From the NCBI GenBank assembly GCA_043769645.1, contig JAYVJC010000045.1:1-36719 (forward strand): 36,719 bases of DNA, in the 5' to 3' direction. The notes below the pieces were generated by a model. The model did no database searches and was not told the origin of the DNA. It saw nothing but the letters and a program-made list of their open reading frames with translations. The position numbers were made by a program, and so were the translations under genes. Shown one piece after another: positions 24,307 to 32,765 of the stretch (position 1 is the first letter of the stretch; the number at the start of each line of letters is the position of its first letter). This DNA is from JAYUDN01 sp043769645. GTDB taxonomy: Bacteria > Patescibacteriota > Gracilibacteria > BD1-5 > UBA2023.

Positions 24307-25374
24307 ATGAAACTTCCAAAACTCCTCGATACTCGACTGCAGTCTATTCTCTGAGAGGATTATGACTTTGTAATAGAAGCTTTTTCTCAAGAGCGAAGAG
24401 GGTCTTTTCGACTCAATCTGATTAAGGGAGACGGAAGTGAAGTCTGGAAGGAATTCGAGGAGAAGAAAATAATTGTCGAGAAACTGAGTGGATTCCCGCT
24501 TTCGCGAGAATGACAAGAGAGAGAACTCTGCTATTTCTTCGCTCGAGCGTATGAGTATGCGATCAAGGGAACCGATGCTTTCTATCAGGGGAAGATCTAC
24601 CTCCAGTCGCTCGCATCGATGCTACCAGTACTGGTGCTCGATCCACAAAGAGGAGAACAGATCCTCGATGTCTGTGCGGCACCAGGATCGAAGACGACGC
24701 AGATAGCTATGATGATGGAAAATACGGGTTCTATAACCGCCCTCGAACAGAATCAGATTCGCTATGATAAGCTGATGTACAACTCCCGACTCCAGGGGGC
24801 AACTATGATCGAGGGAGTGAAGATGGATGCGAAGAAGTACCTAGAAACCCCCTTTGTAAATGGGGGGAGTGGGGATTTGGCATCAGAAAAAAATCCTCAG
24901 TCTCCTTCGTCGTCGACAGCTCCCTTCGACAAGCTCAGGGCAGGCTCTTTCAAAAAGGAGCTCTGGGACAAGATCCTCCTCGATGCTCCGTGTAGTGCGG
25001 AAGGACGAATCAATATAGCGAATGAGAAGAGCTATGGATTCTGGTCCCACGACAATATCGCTCGAAAGGCAGAGCTCCAGTACGAACTCCTGACGCTTGC
25101 TTATACGAGATTGAAAAAATGATGAACCCTCGTCTACTCCACCTGTACGCTTGCCCCAGAAGAGAATGAATGAGTAATTGCGAAATTTCTCAAATCAAAC
25201 CACAATGCCAGTCTTGATACGATAGATATCGGACTCTCAGAGAAACCCTGGTGGAAATGTGGATTGACCCGATTTGAAGGAGAGAATTATGGTGAAGCTA
25301 TGAAACTAGCAGTAAGAATACTCCTGAGCGAAGAGACAGAGGGATTTTTTATAGCGAAAATCGTGAAGAAATAG
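24307..25374 (+). CDS. NOL1/NOP2/Sun-family RNA cytosine-C5 methyltransferase
   Basis: A 355-residue SAM-dependent enzyme for m5C in rRNA or tRNA. Motif I ILDVCAAPGSKTTQIA, motif IV LLDAPCSAEG with a cysteine, and motif VI VYSTCTLAPEENE with the second catalytic cysteine are intact. Between motifs (residues about 181-217) lies an in-frame insertion (TPFVNGGSGDLASEKNP... to DKLRAGSF) encoded by dispersed palindromic repeat sequences (24846-24955). A GTCATTC-type repeat (24487-24513) encodes SGFPLSREGQ around residues 61-70. Several UGA-Gly codons. No N-terminal NusB-like domain and no PUA domain is obvious, so it is not a typical RsmB. Confidence 0.85.
24487..24513 (+). repeat. GTCATTC-type palindromic repeat inside the methyltransferase gene
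   Basis: The stretch GGATTCCCGCTTTCGCGAGAATGAC is an imperfect palindrome (stem CCCGCTTTCGCGAG). An intergenic relative is at 30128-30160 (GTCATTCTCGC-AA-GCGAGAATC). In the gene it encodes GFPLSREGQ with a UGA-Gly. Confidence 0.6.
24846..24955 (+). repeat. Two repeat-like palindromes inserted in frame in the methyltransferase gene
   Basis: The first part (CCCCCTTTG...AAATGGGGGG, about 24849-24875) is a hairpin of the CCCCCTTTGTAAA-GGGGG type often met as an intergenic repeat. The second (CTTCGACAAGCTCAGGG around 24935) is another widespread intergenic palindrome type. Both are translated as a low-complexity Ser/Pro/Gly/Lys segment between conserved motifs. Confidence 0.6.
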
Positions 25375-25432
25375 GTGAAAAAATTTGTTTTTCCTCCATT
25401 TTTCTGCTAGACTAGAAGCATAATTTTCTTCT

Positions 25433-27319
25433 ATGGCTTTTGCTGAAAATATCCCCAATACGCCCTCTGCCCAGCTAAAATATAAAGAAACTCCTCCTTC
25501 TCCAAATACAATTTGAGAATGAACGCAACCCACAAAGGCTCTTCTTAGTTGATTCAGACAGTTGTTCGAGCGAGGAGCGAGTAGCGATGTCATACGATTT
25601 CTTGATGAGAAAATGGAAAAAAAAGGAGCAAAAAATCAAGATACATTCTTTATTGCTACCAAATGAGAAAATGAACAAAAATACACACGTCTAGAACTAA
25701 AACGAATAGGAGATAAAGTATTTTCATATACTTCGCCGACCAAAGAGAAATTCCAGATTACTTTTCGTGAATGAGTGTGAGTGAATCAGCAGTTTAGTGC
25801 AGCCCTTCCTGCGGGACATCGTATCTATGGACTCTCATTTCCAGTGAGTTCCGCATATGCTGGCACCTATAAGACGAGTGAGCCATATAGTTTTGTCTCC
25901 TATGTGCCATATGAGCCTCTTCTCGATACCCCAGAAAAAAGGGCAAAAGGACTCGACTATCTCAAGACTGGATTTCAGCAGGCATATGAAAAAATAAAAA
26001 CTGCAAATGTCCCCTCACAGGCATTCCCCGGGAAAAAAGTGCATGAAGTCATACCATACTGGCTCCCTATGATGTTCAATATCGTGGAACATATGGATAA
26101 TGATATCTATATCGGAAGTCAGGCAAAGTGACTTCTCAAACCTCGAGATGAAGTTTTTAAGCTGATGGGAGATAAGATGGGAGAAGTATTAAATCAATAT
26201 GGGAGTAATACTCGAGCTACATACAATTATTCTCTGAGTGGTACTGGAGCACTAGGATCAGCTCAGATGATGCCAAAACCTTATAATAGGCTTGCAAAAG
26301 AATTCTATCCACAAGCAAATCTCAATCATGATTTTGTTGCAGGGATGCAAGATCATACTAACGCGATGATGGCACAAATCCTCTGGTTTGATAACGTTAT
26401 CCAAACTTTTCCTTCTTCCTTTAAGCAAGATTACCTCCTTTTTATCCAAGGTAAACCTCAAAAAACTGATATAGCAGGTATTCTTTGAGCATCCTATAAT
26501 AAAGGAACTTCGATTTCACGAGATCTAAAAGCAGGGGAAAAATGGAAAGATATCTTCGAAAACCTTCCTATAGAGTCTCAGATTTACTTCCATAAAACGC
26601 GGTATGTCCGACAAGAGCTCCAGAAACGCTACGGAATCAAAGAGATACCGGAAAGTCTTAATACTGCAGGAGTCAGTCTCGAATTCCAAGATCCAAAACT
26701 GATCGAATGAGCGAATAGAAGAACTGGGAACAAGAAATCCAGAAAATCCGAGGGGAAACTTACAGAACTGGAGCGTGAACGAAGAGAAATGGCGATGCGA
26801 AAACCATTTCGTACCTATTCTGATATTGCTGAGGGGATCAAGCAATCGAAACTCATACTTGTAACAGAAGTATGAAGAGGATATGAGTTGATTGATATCG
26901 GTATGTACGAGAAGGATCCATCGAAGAAAAATCTTCTACGTACTCTTGACCCCCCTACATTTCGAATCCTTCAAGAAATCGCTGGAAAATTTGATCTCAA
27001 GTTTCCAGGAAAGAAACTTCCCATCACGAGTCTCGCCCGTCCGCAAGAGTATTATGATAAAATCCCATCACAGGGGAATCATAAAGCAAGCGATGGCAAG
27101 ACTTCCCATATGCATGGCCTCTCTTTCGATATCGGGATATCACGTATGCGCCCTGAGGAACGCAAGTGGCTCAATATCGAACTCAAAGGACTCAAGGATA
27201 AAAAAGTCATATTTACGGCACTCGAAGGAAAAAATGCGATGCATGTCTTTCTCAGACCCGTCGATAATGTACGATCCGATGAGGTAAAAAATATAAAAAA
27301 TCCGAAAACACCGCGATAA
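25433..27319 (+). CDS. Large cell-wall hydrolase: lytic transglycosylase-like and M15-like peptidase domains
   Basis: A 628-residue protein with seven or more UGA-Gly codons. The middle region (about 205-350) resembles a lytic transglycosylase: MMFNIVEHMD with a candidate catalytic E219, then SGTGALGSAQMMPKPYNRLA, which matches the SxxGAxGxxQxMP motif. The C-terminal domain (about 500-620) has LPITSLARPQEYY, SHMHGLSFDIG (HxxxxxxD zinc signature) and NAMHVFLRP, the pattern of M15/VanY-type D,D-peptidases. It would cut both glycan and peptide in peptidoglycan. No signal peptide is visible at the N-terminus, so export is unexplained. Domain calls rest on motifs alone. Confidence 0.6.
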
Positions 27320-27493
27320 TCTAAAGAAAACTGCTGTGGGAAAACTCCGAAAAGTAGCTTTACTACTAAGGATAGTATCTAAGTTGTTGCTATCTCATAT
27401 CGAGAAGCTAGAGATAAAGAGATAGAGCCACTTCTAAGAATATATGAGTTTTTTCTTGAAAATATACTATTTCTCTCTACTATACCCTTCTTT

Positions 27494-27583
27494 GGAGGAG
27501 TGGCTGAGCGGTTGAAAGTACTTGACTCGAAATCAAGCAACGGGGTAACCTGTTCGAGGGTTCGAATCCCTCCTCCTCCGCCA
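27494..27583 (+). tRNA. tRNA-Ser (anticodon CGA)
   Basis: A 90-base type II tRNA with acceptor arms GGAGGAG/CTCCTCC, D arm beginning TGGCTGAGCGGTTGA, anticodon stem CTTGA/TCAAG with loop CTCGAAA (anticodon CGA, reads UCG), a long variable arm, T arm GGTTCGAATCC, and encoded CCA at 27581-27583. A weak promoter (TTGAAA at 27456, TATACC at 27481) lies upstream. The 174 bases between the preceding gene and the tRNA hold no gene that I can see. Confidence 0.95.
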
Positions 27584-27683
27584 GAGTAAATTGAACAAAA
27601 ATTCTTCCTATAAAAATAGAAGGATTTCTTGAGAGTTTCGGATTACTTATTTGAGAAATTATGGTCGCAAATAATTGACAATA

Positions 27684-29066
27684 ATGAAATATTATAGTAA
27701 TCTGGTTTTTAGTAATATTTCATTTATGTTAAAACCAGTTTTTCAAATAGCCAAAGAACATCCATTAGTATCCCTCTTCGCAGCAGTTGCTATCGCCGCT
27801 GTCACTAGCTATAAGGTAGAAAATATAATCGTGAATCATCCTACAAGACCTGATACTTCCGTACCAACAGGCGGTATAACTACAAGTACTATGGAAGAAA
27901 ATTCTCAATATATAGACTCGAGTCTAGCTTCTCAGAATGAAGTTCTGAAACTCTCGAATATACTTTCTCAGTTGTATCGAAGTCGAGATATATGAGTAGT
28001 ATTTGAGAGGGAAGTGCAGCTACTATCTCACCAAGAACAGCAAGCTCTGAGTGAAAAAATGCTTTCCCAATGAACGTTTTATCTTGCTTTTCGCCATATC
28101 AAAGCATTTGATAAAATGAAACGTGAAGAATTTCTCTCCAGAGCATTTTCTGGGAATAATCAAATAGCCGATAGGGATGTAAGAAGTATACTTGATTGAT
28201 TTCTCTCTTCAGGATTTACTCGAAAAGAATTGATTCATGCACTGCAAAAAAATAATAAACAAGATATCTTAATCAATTATGAAAGTTTTTTTCTTTCAGG
28301 AAACTGATCAGAACTCGTACAATATGATCAGGCTATGCTCACTCATGGGAAAAGTAATATTTCACCCAAAATAGCTACAGGGGACTCGAAATCTCCAGAT
28401 TCATCTGAGCACTTAGGTACAACTTCGGAAGGAGAATGATTACGAAAACCGAGCTTTTTCATTGACAAGGACGCGAGAATAATCAAGGTGAATTCCCTAA
28501 TCAAGGATCTTAATTATGCTGATGCTGCAAAATGGTTGAGTGATGAACTACGTGATACCATATTTCCAGGTATAATTCGCATGCGACTCATAGAATGATC
28601 AGACTACCTACATGTTATAGAGTTTGCAAAAATACTCTGAGTACATACTGGAGAGATACCACAGCTTGTGACCCAGTTTGTGAGAGTTCAGTTACCCCGT
28701 GACAAAAATCCACAATGACGGCTAAGACAATTAGCTAAATTTATAGATCATATTGAAATCCCCCCCTCGATTTACCAAGAAATAATCTGAGCATTCGAAA
28801 AAATGGGGAATATCGATGATATACTCTATTCGAAGAAACTTACAGACTACTATGCTCATTACTATACTCAATCTCATCGAAGAGACTGGATTGTTGGAAA
28901 TTTCCTGAATGATAAGTATTTTAGCTTACTTCTAGAGAGAATAGACATAGTAAGGCCAACTCAACAACAGCTACAACTTATGTTAGATTTTGCATTACAC
29001 AGCAGTAATGGTCATGATAAGTATGTAGGAATAATTTTGCGCTCTGTCGAGAGAACAAAATGATAA
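27684..29066 (+). CDS. Uncharacterised anchored protein (460 aa)
   Basis: A 460-residue protein with about a dozen UGA-Gly codons, shown by the standard code only as two fragments. An N-terminal hydrophobic segment (VSLFAAVAIAAVTSY, about 30-45) is followed by a Pro/Thr-rich linker (HPTRPDTSVPTGGITTST) and a mostly helical domain up to the end. Motif-like runs include KEFLSR-type helices, YLHVIEFAKILG and RRDWIVGNFLND. A second in-frame ATG at 27726 is an alternative start. AT-rich and low in ribosomal-gene-type codons; no family recognised. It ends 7 bases from the convergent ksgA stop. Confidence 0.6.
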
Positions 29067-29073
29067 TACTCTA

Positions 29074-30072
29074 TTAAAGAAATTTTCCCCAATCTTCCTT
29101 CCTTACGGCTTCTGCCCGTACCTTCTCATCATATCCACACTCTACAAGCCACTTTTTCATTTGCTCCATAGCGTAATGACTTCACTTGAGATTGGATAAT
29201 AGGGTCTTGCGAGGATGAGTGAATGCGGTACGCCAGAGGGCGAGGATTTCTTCTTCTCTTTCTCGATTACGAGATGCTTTCACTGTGAATTTTAGCACTA
29301 TGGAATCCACCTTTGGTGCAGGATCGAAACTCTCCTTCCCGACATACCGTACGATCTCGATATCCTCACAGGCGAGTTCCATCGCGAGTGAGAGGTAGGA
29401 GTGGTGTGGCTTTCGGGCACGTCATTCGAGGATCTTCTCTCAAACTTCTTGTTGCATCATGATGATCATTTCTTGAGGACTCTTATGAGTTACCGTTTCC
29501 GTACTTTCGTGACCGAAAGTACCAAAGGTCTCGGAGGGCGAAAAACTCGCTCCTTCTCGATCTACTCATCGATTTACTGATTTCTTCTTCGCTCAGACAG
29601 TTTCGCCCCCCGAACCCCCATTTCACTGTTTTCATCATCGAGTAATTTGTGGGTAGAGAAAATGAAACAGAATGGGACTCGTGATATAGTAGGGAATATT
29701 CGCTATGACCGAATATTCCTGATGTGGAGGTAGGAAGGTGAGGATGTCTTGATGGTAAATTGTTAATGGTAAATGATTAATGGAAAATTGTTTAACTCCT
29801 GTTTCAGGATTTGTTTGTGCATTTACCCTTCACCATTCACTCTTCATCATTCTTTGATTGAGTATATCTACTATATCCCTATCAAGCTCCACAAGGTCGA
29901 GAGAGAGAGGATCTTCCGCTATAAGGTAATCTGTCAGTGCGCCATATCCAGGACCGACTTCTATAATATGTTTTCCCTTCACCTCGATAGAGTGAGCAAT
30001 GTCAGATAATGCCTCCACATCGATGAGGAAGTTTTGTCCGAGCGACTTCTTGGCTTTGATAGGTTTCGGCAT
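29074..30072 (-). CDS. ksgA: 16S rRNA dimethyladenosine transferase KsgA with two in-frame insertions
   Basis: A 332-residue KsgA/RsmA, which dimethylates two adenines near the 3' end of 16S rRNA; the usual length is about 260-275. SAM motifs are intact: KKSLGQNFL, IEVGPGYGALT, VELDRD and ANIPYYITSPI (the NxPY catalytic motif). Two extra stretches break the domain: residues about 78-107 (from a low-complexity TTACCATTAACAA-like repeat) and residues about 145-196 (from a palindromic element at 29495-29620). The insert holds several UGA-Gly codons. The C-terminal domain (PAPKVDSIVLKF) is normal. Both inserts lie in loops, so activity may survive. Confidence 0.93.
29495..29620. repeat. Palindromic element, copy 1 (inside ksgA)
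   Basis: Hairpin 1: GTACTTTCG (29501-29509), loop TGAC, CGAAAGTAC (29514-29522). Hairpin 2: TCGGAGGGCGAAAAACT (29531-29547) against AGTTTCGCCCCCCGA (29599-29613). Both arms match copy 2 at 30656-30774 in position and length, with paired changes. No open frame of a transposase is present, so it would need mobilisation in trans. Confidence 0.75.
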
Positions 30073-30127
30073 AGTGAAAGTGTGATTAAAGACGATGGTA
30101 TCTATTTTTTCATTTTTGTCATTCGTT

Positions 30128-30160
30128 TTTTGTCATTCTCGCAAGCGAGAATCTGTCCAT
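30128..30160. repeat. GTCATTC-type palindromic repeat upstream of ksgA
   Basis: GTCATTCTCGC and GCGAGAATC arms form a near-perfect hairpin around AA. It is the intergenic relative of the repeat translated at 24487-24513. Directly before it is another partial GTCATTC. Confidence 0.55.
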
Positions 30161-30203
30161 AATGAAGTATTATTTTAATTATTCACTAATTTTATAAATT
30201 GTC

Positions 30204-30231
30204 TTGACACAGGGAGAGTATTCGCTACAAT
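30204..30231 (+). promoter_or_regulatory. Near-consensus promoter for the 30264 gene
   Basis: TTGACA at 30204-30209 and TACAAT at 30226-30231 with a 16-base spacer; the start codon follows 32 bases beyond the -10 box. Confidence 0.7.
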
Positions 30232-30263
30232 CAAATTAAGGTTTATTTTCTAACTTTAATAAT

Positions 30264-30590
30264 ATGTCTTGAAGGTGATTTATTGGAGATGGTAACATTT
30301 CTGAAATGTATAAAGCCCATGGGGCTATGGAAAGAATACCTGTTTGATGAAATCCTGATCAAGCATCACAAGTAACTATACCTGTAACTCAGATGAGAGT
30401 AAAGGATTTATTAATAGAGCTAGACCGATTAAGAGAAGATGAAATGGATACTATACTTGAACTAATAAATCAAGTTCCTCCAGGACCACGCCAGGCTTTC
30501 TATGAAGCATATCCAGAAGCCATAACTCTACTTCATTGAAAAGGTATAGTGCATCCAGCATTACGAGAACTTCTTCTAAAAAAATACTAA
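30264..30590 (+). CDS. Uncharacterised protein (108 aa) behind a strong promoter
   Basis: Starting at ATG 30264, 108 codons run to TAA with five UGA-Gly codons, three of them among the first 40 (MSGRGFIGDGN, IPVGGNPDQ). Helical stretch RVKDLLIELDRLREDEMDTILELIN and RQAFYEAYPEAITLLHG follow, ending RELLLKKY. It is invisible under the standard code. Its AT-rich codon use resembles the orphan at 8986-9270, and both sit behind strong promoters, but I see no sequence similarity between them. No family recognised. Confidence 0.6.
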
Positions 30591-30655
30591 GTCTATTCCT
30601 AAGGCAAGTTACTTATATGACGGCCAACTTCGCGCGTGTCTTTTTTTCTATTTCA

Positions 30656-30774
30656 ATTTCCGATACTTTTGTAACCAAAAGTATCCAAAAGTTTCGGGGG
30701 AAGAAAAACTCGTTCGCTTCGCTCTTCATTTATTTGTTCTCATCTCCCTCGGACAGTTTCTTCCCCCGAACCCC
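30656..30774. repeat. Palindromic element, copy 2 (intergenic)
   Basis: Hairpin 1: ATACTTTTG (30663-30671), loop TAAC, CAAAAGTAT (30676-30684). Hairpin 2: TTCGGGGGAAGAAAAACT (30693-30710) against AGTTTCTTCCCCCGAA (30755-30770). Stem positions that differ from copy 1 differ on both arms. It takes up much of the 345-base gap 30591-30935, which otherwise shows no gene; the plus frame from 30617 across it is a by-product of the element. Confidence 0.75.
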
Positions 30775-30935
30775 ACTTGAGTTCCCAGGTTCTGGACAGG
30801 AAAAAATAAGAAAACTCACTAAGGGAAAGAAGTAAAACCTGAAGTACTATGAATCGATATCATATTATATCTACATGTTCCTTCCCAAAAAACTAACAAA
30901 CCAATATTCCAAAACACTAACAAACCAAAAAACTA

Positions 30936-31697
30936 TTACGGCGCTATACTCGGAGTTTTGATAAAGGCATTCCACTTATCTGTTGCCTTAGTGAGAGCAG
31001 CGACATAGTTTCTCCAGGTTTCGAGGATACTATCATACTTCGTTTTTATCTTTTCCATAAAGGTACTTTTGTCGTTCGTATAACTCTTCGTTACTCCCTG
31101 AGCCGCGAGCATCATAGATATATTTTGGAATGCTTTCATTTTCTGTACTACGAGGCCTTCGCAGGCGAGTGCGCTATCACTCAATCCATCGATCGCTATG
31201 GCACTTGTGGTGAGAATAGGATAGGGATTATTGTTATTTCTTGGATTCGGGATTTTTGACCAGGCGAGCACTTCATCTTTGATCGTAGGATAGCATATCG
31301 CATTGTACTTCGCGGGAAACTCTATCACGAACTTCATCCGGATATCTTCGGTCCAGGATGCAGGATTTTTATCCCTTTTTTCTTGCAGAATTTTGAGATA
31401 CTCTTTCACTTTTTTATCGAGATCGTTGAACGCTCTACTCAGTACTACCTGATAGGCGACATTGGTCGGGTCAGCCTTGAGCGTAAACTCTCTTCAGTGG
31501 AGTAACAGAAAATCCCCAGTGGGGCATACATAGTCAGTGATAGAATTCTCGGTCCCGGTATTTCTCGCATCGAGACAGGCATCTATTGCAGATGCATATT
31601 TTGGTGCTTCGTCCGCCGCTCTAAGAGAAGAAAGTGGAATAGAAATAATAAAAAGCGTGGTACTGAGCGCGATAGTGCTGATCGTGAAGGATTTCAT
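30936..31697 (-). CDS. Exported protein (253 aa) of unknown function
   Basis: A 253-residue protein with a Sec signal peptide (MKSFTISTIALSTTLFIISIP, cleavage likely near LRAADE). The mature part is helical with five scattered cysteines (CLDARNTG, DYVCPTGD, AICYPT, LACEGL) that may form disulfides. One UGA-Gly at codon 68 divides it under the standard code. The C-terminus is rich in Lys/Thr/Trp (TWRNYVAALTKATDKW). A -10 box lies 6 bases from the start, so the transcript looks leaderless. No family recognised. Confidence 0.65.
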
Positions 31698-31703
31698 AGG
31701 AGT

Positions 31704-31732
31704 ACTATAGCATATTTTCTACTTAGTTCCAA
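31704..31732 (-). promoter_or_regulatory. Promoter for a leaderless transcript (31697 gene)
   Basis: On the minus strand TTGGAA (31732-31727) and TATAGT (31709-31704) are separated by 17 bases; the -10 box ends 6 bases before the ATG at 31697. Confidence 0.6.
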
Positions 31733-31943
31733 ATATTCGACTCCACAATCCTCGCTTTTTCTCAGAAGCTGGTTCAAAAATATGAGTTTGATAAGGATCT
31801 GGCGGAGTTTGTCGTTCCTTGAGCTTCTTGATACCATATATAGAGCCGATCACTCCTCCGAGTACGACGGTCGTGATAATAGCATCAAGTTTTTTGATGC
31901 CAGAATTGGTTATTGGTTCAGCTGATTTTTTACGAAAGAACAT
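31719..31943 (-). CDS. Small single-helix membrane protein (74 aa)
   Basis: Seventy-four residues: a basic N-terminal stretch, one membrane helix (DAIITTVVLGGVIGSIYGI, about 25-43), then a basic tail with a terminal motif (KKRGLWSRIFGTK). No UGA. Upstream is a degenerate CTCAAAACTCTAAACTC repeat and no clear promoter. Its end overlaps the -35 region of the next minus gene's promoter. Not recognised. Confidence 0.55.
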   Translation of the reverse strand: MFFRKKSAEPITNSGIKKLDAIITTVVLGGVIGSIYGIKKLKERQTPPDPYQTHIFEPASEKKRGLWSRIFGTK

Positions 31944-32041
31944 TGCGGGTGAGTTTAGAGTTTTGAGTTTTCTGTTTTCGGTTAATTTTTACATGAAGCA
32001 TTACTTTATTTTCCGACATAAGGGAGATTATTCAGTATACT

Positions 32042-32548
32042 CTAGGCTTCGATATGTACGGCAGGAGATTCTCACTTTTCTTCGATCTTGATAGATTTCG
32101 AGGTGAATACAAGCTTCGGAATATGGATAATAAGCGCTTGAAATTCGATAGTCGCCCGGATTTTATTGAATGCGAGGTTTTCTGGTAGGATGATAGATCG
32201 AGAAAATGGACCATAAAAACACTCCTCAACGAGCATCCGCTTCGCATCGAGGTAGATGGGGAAGTGCTGACGTTCTCCTGAAATATTGAGAATATTACGG
32301 GAAAGGGCTATGTCGATCAGTCCAGGATCGACTCAAGCTACTGGAGCTACGATAATCATCTCTGAAGACGTCTCAAAAATATCGACCGCAATCTGACCGA
32401 TATCTGATTCATGCTCTCGGTCTTTATCGATATGCACATCGATTTCATCACTCGGAGTATGAGTTACTTCCGGATATTCGGGTGCATGTTTGGAGGCAAA
32501 GACTCATTCTTCTTTGCGTGGATTTCAAATTCAGAAAAGTTGTGGCAT
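32042..32548 (-). CDS. Small heat shock protein (Hsp20/alpha-crystallin)
   Basis: A 168-residue protein with a charged N-terminal arm (about 1-50, EEGVFASKHAPEYPEV) and an alpha-crystallin domain (about 58-150): VAGVDPGLIDIALSRNILNISGER matches the LPGVxxxdIxVxxxxxxLxIxGxR pattern, followed by YGPFSRSIILPENLAFNKIRA. An IxI-like tail motif (SIKIEEKG) is present. ATP-independent holdase that binds unfolding proteins in the cytoplasm. Four UGA-Gly codons occur, including one in the crystallin domain; the standard code shows nothing usable. The 217-base upstream gap holds AGCTAACCAGC-like repeats. Confidence 0.85.
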
Positions 32549-32765
32549 AGGTGAGAGTTAGGAGGTAGTGGAGAGATAGCTGGTTGACAGGTATACTGAT
32601 TAGCTGGTTTGCAGTTTTGGAGAGGAGGACAGAAAAGCATTGCTTTCGAATCACTAAAATCTATAACTCAAAAGTAATAACTTCCGAACTGAGAGAAAGA
32701 CAAAAGATATTCTATACAAAAGCGAGTGCATACACTTCAATTTCAATTCCTCTTTGAAACTTATT

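Noticed and set aside
27494..27583. Possibility that the tRNA is the UGA-decoding tRNA-Gly(UCA)
   Set aside because: The anticodon loop reads CTCGAAA and the long variable arm is of the serine type; no UCA-anticodon tRNA was found in the window.
27684..29066. Idea that the tRNA-Ser and the following orphan mark an integrated mobile element
   Set aside because: No integrase and no duplicated tRNA 3' end were found downstream.
30617..30835. Plus-strand open frame across the intergenic palindromic element
   Set aside because: The frame is produced by the repeat itself and has no family signal or promoter; annotated as a repeat instead.
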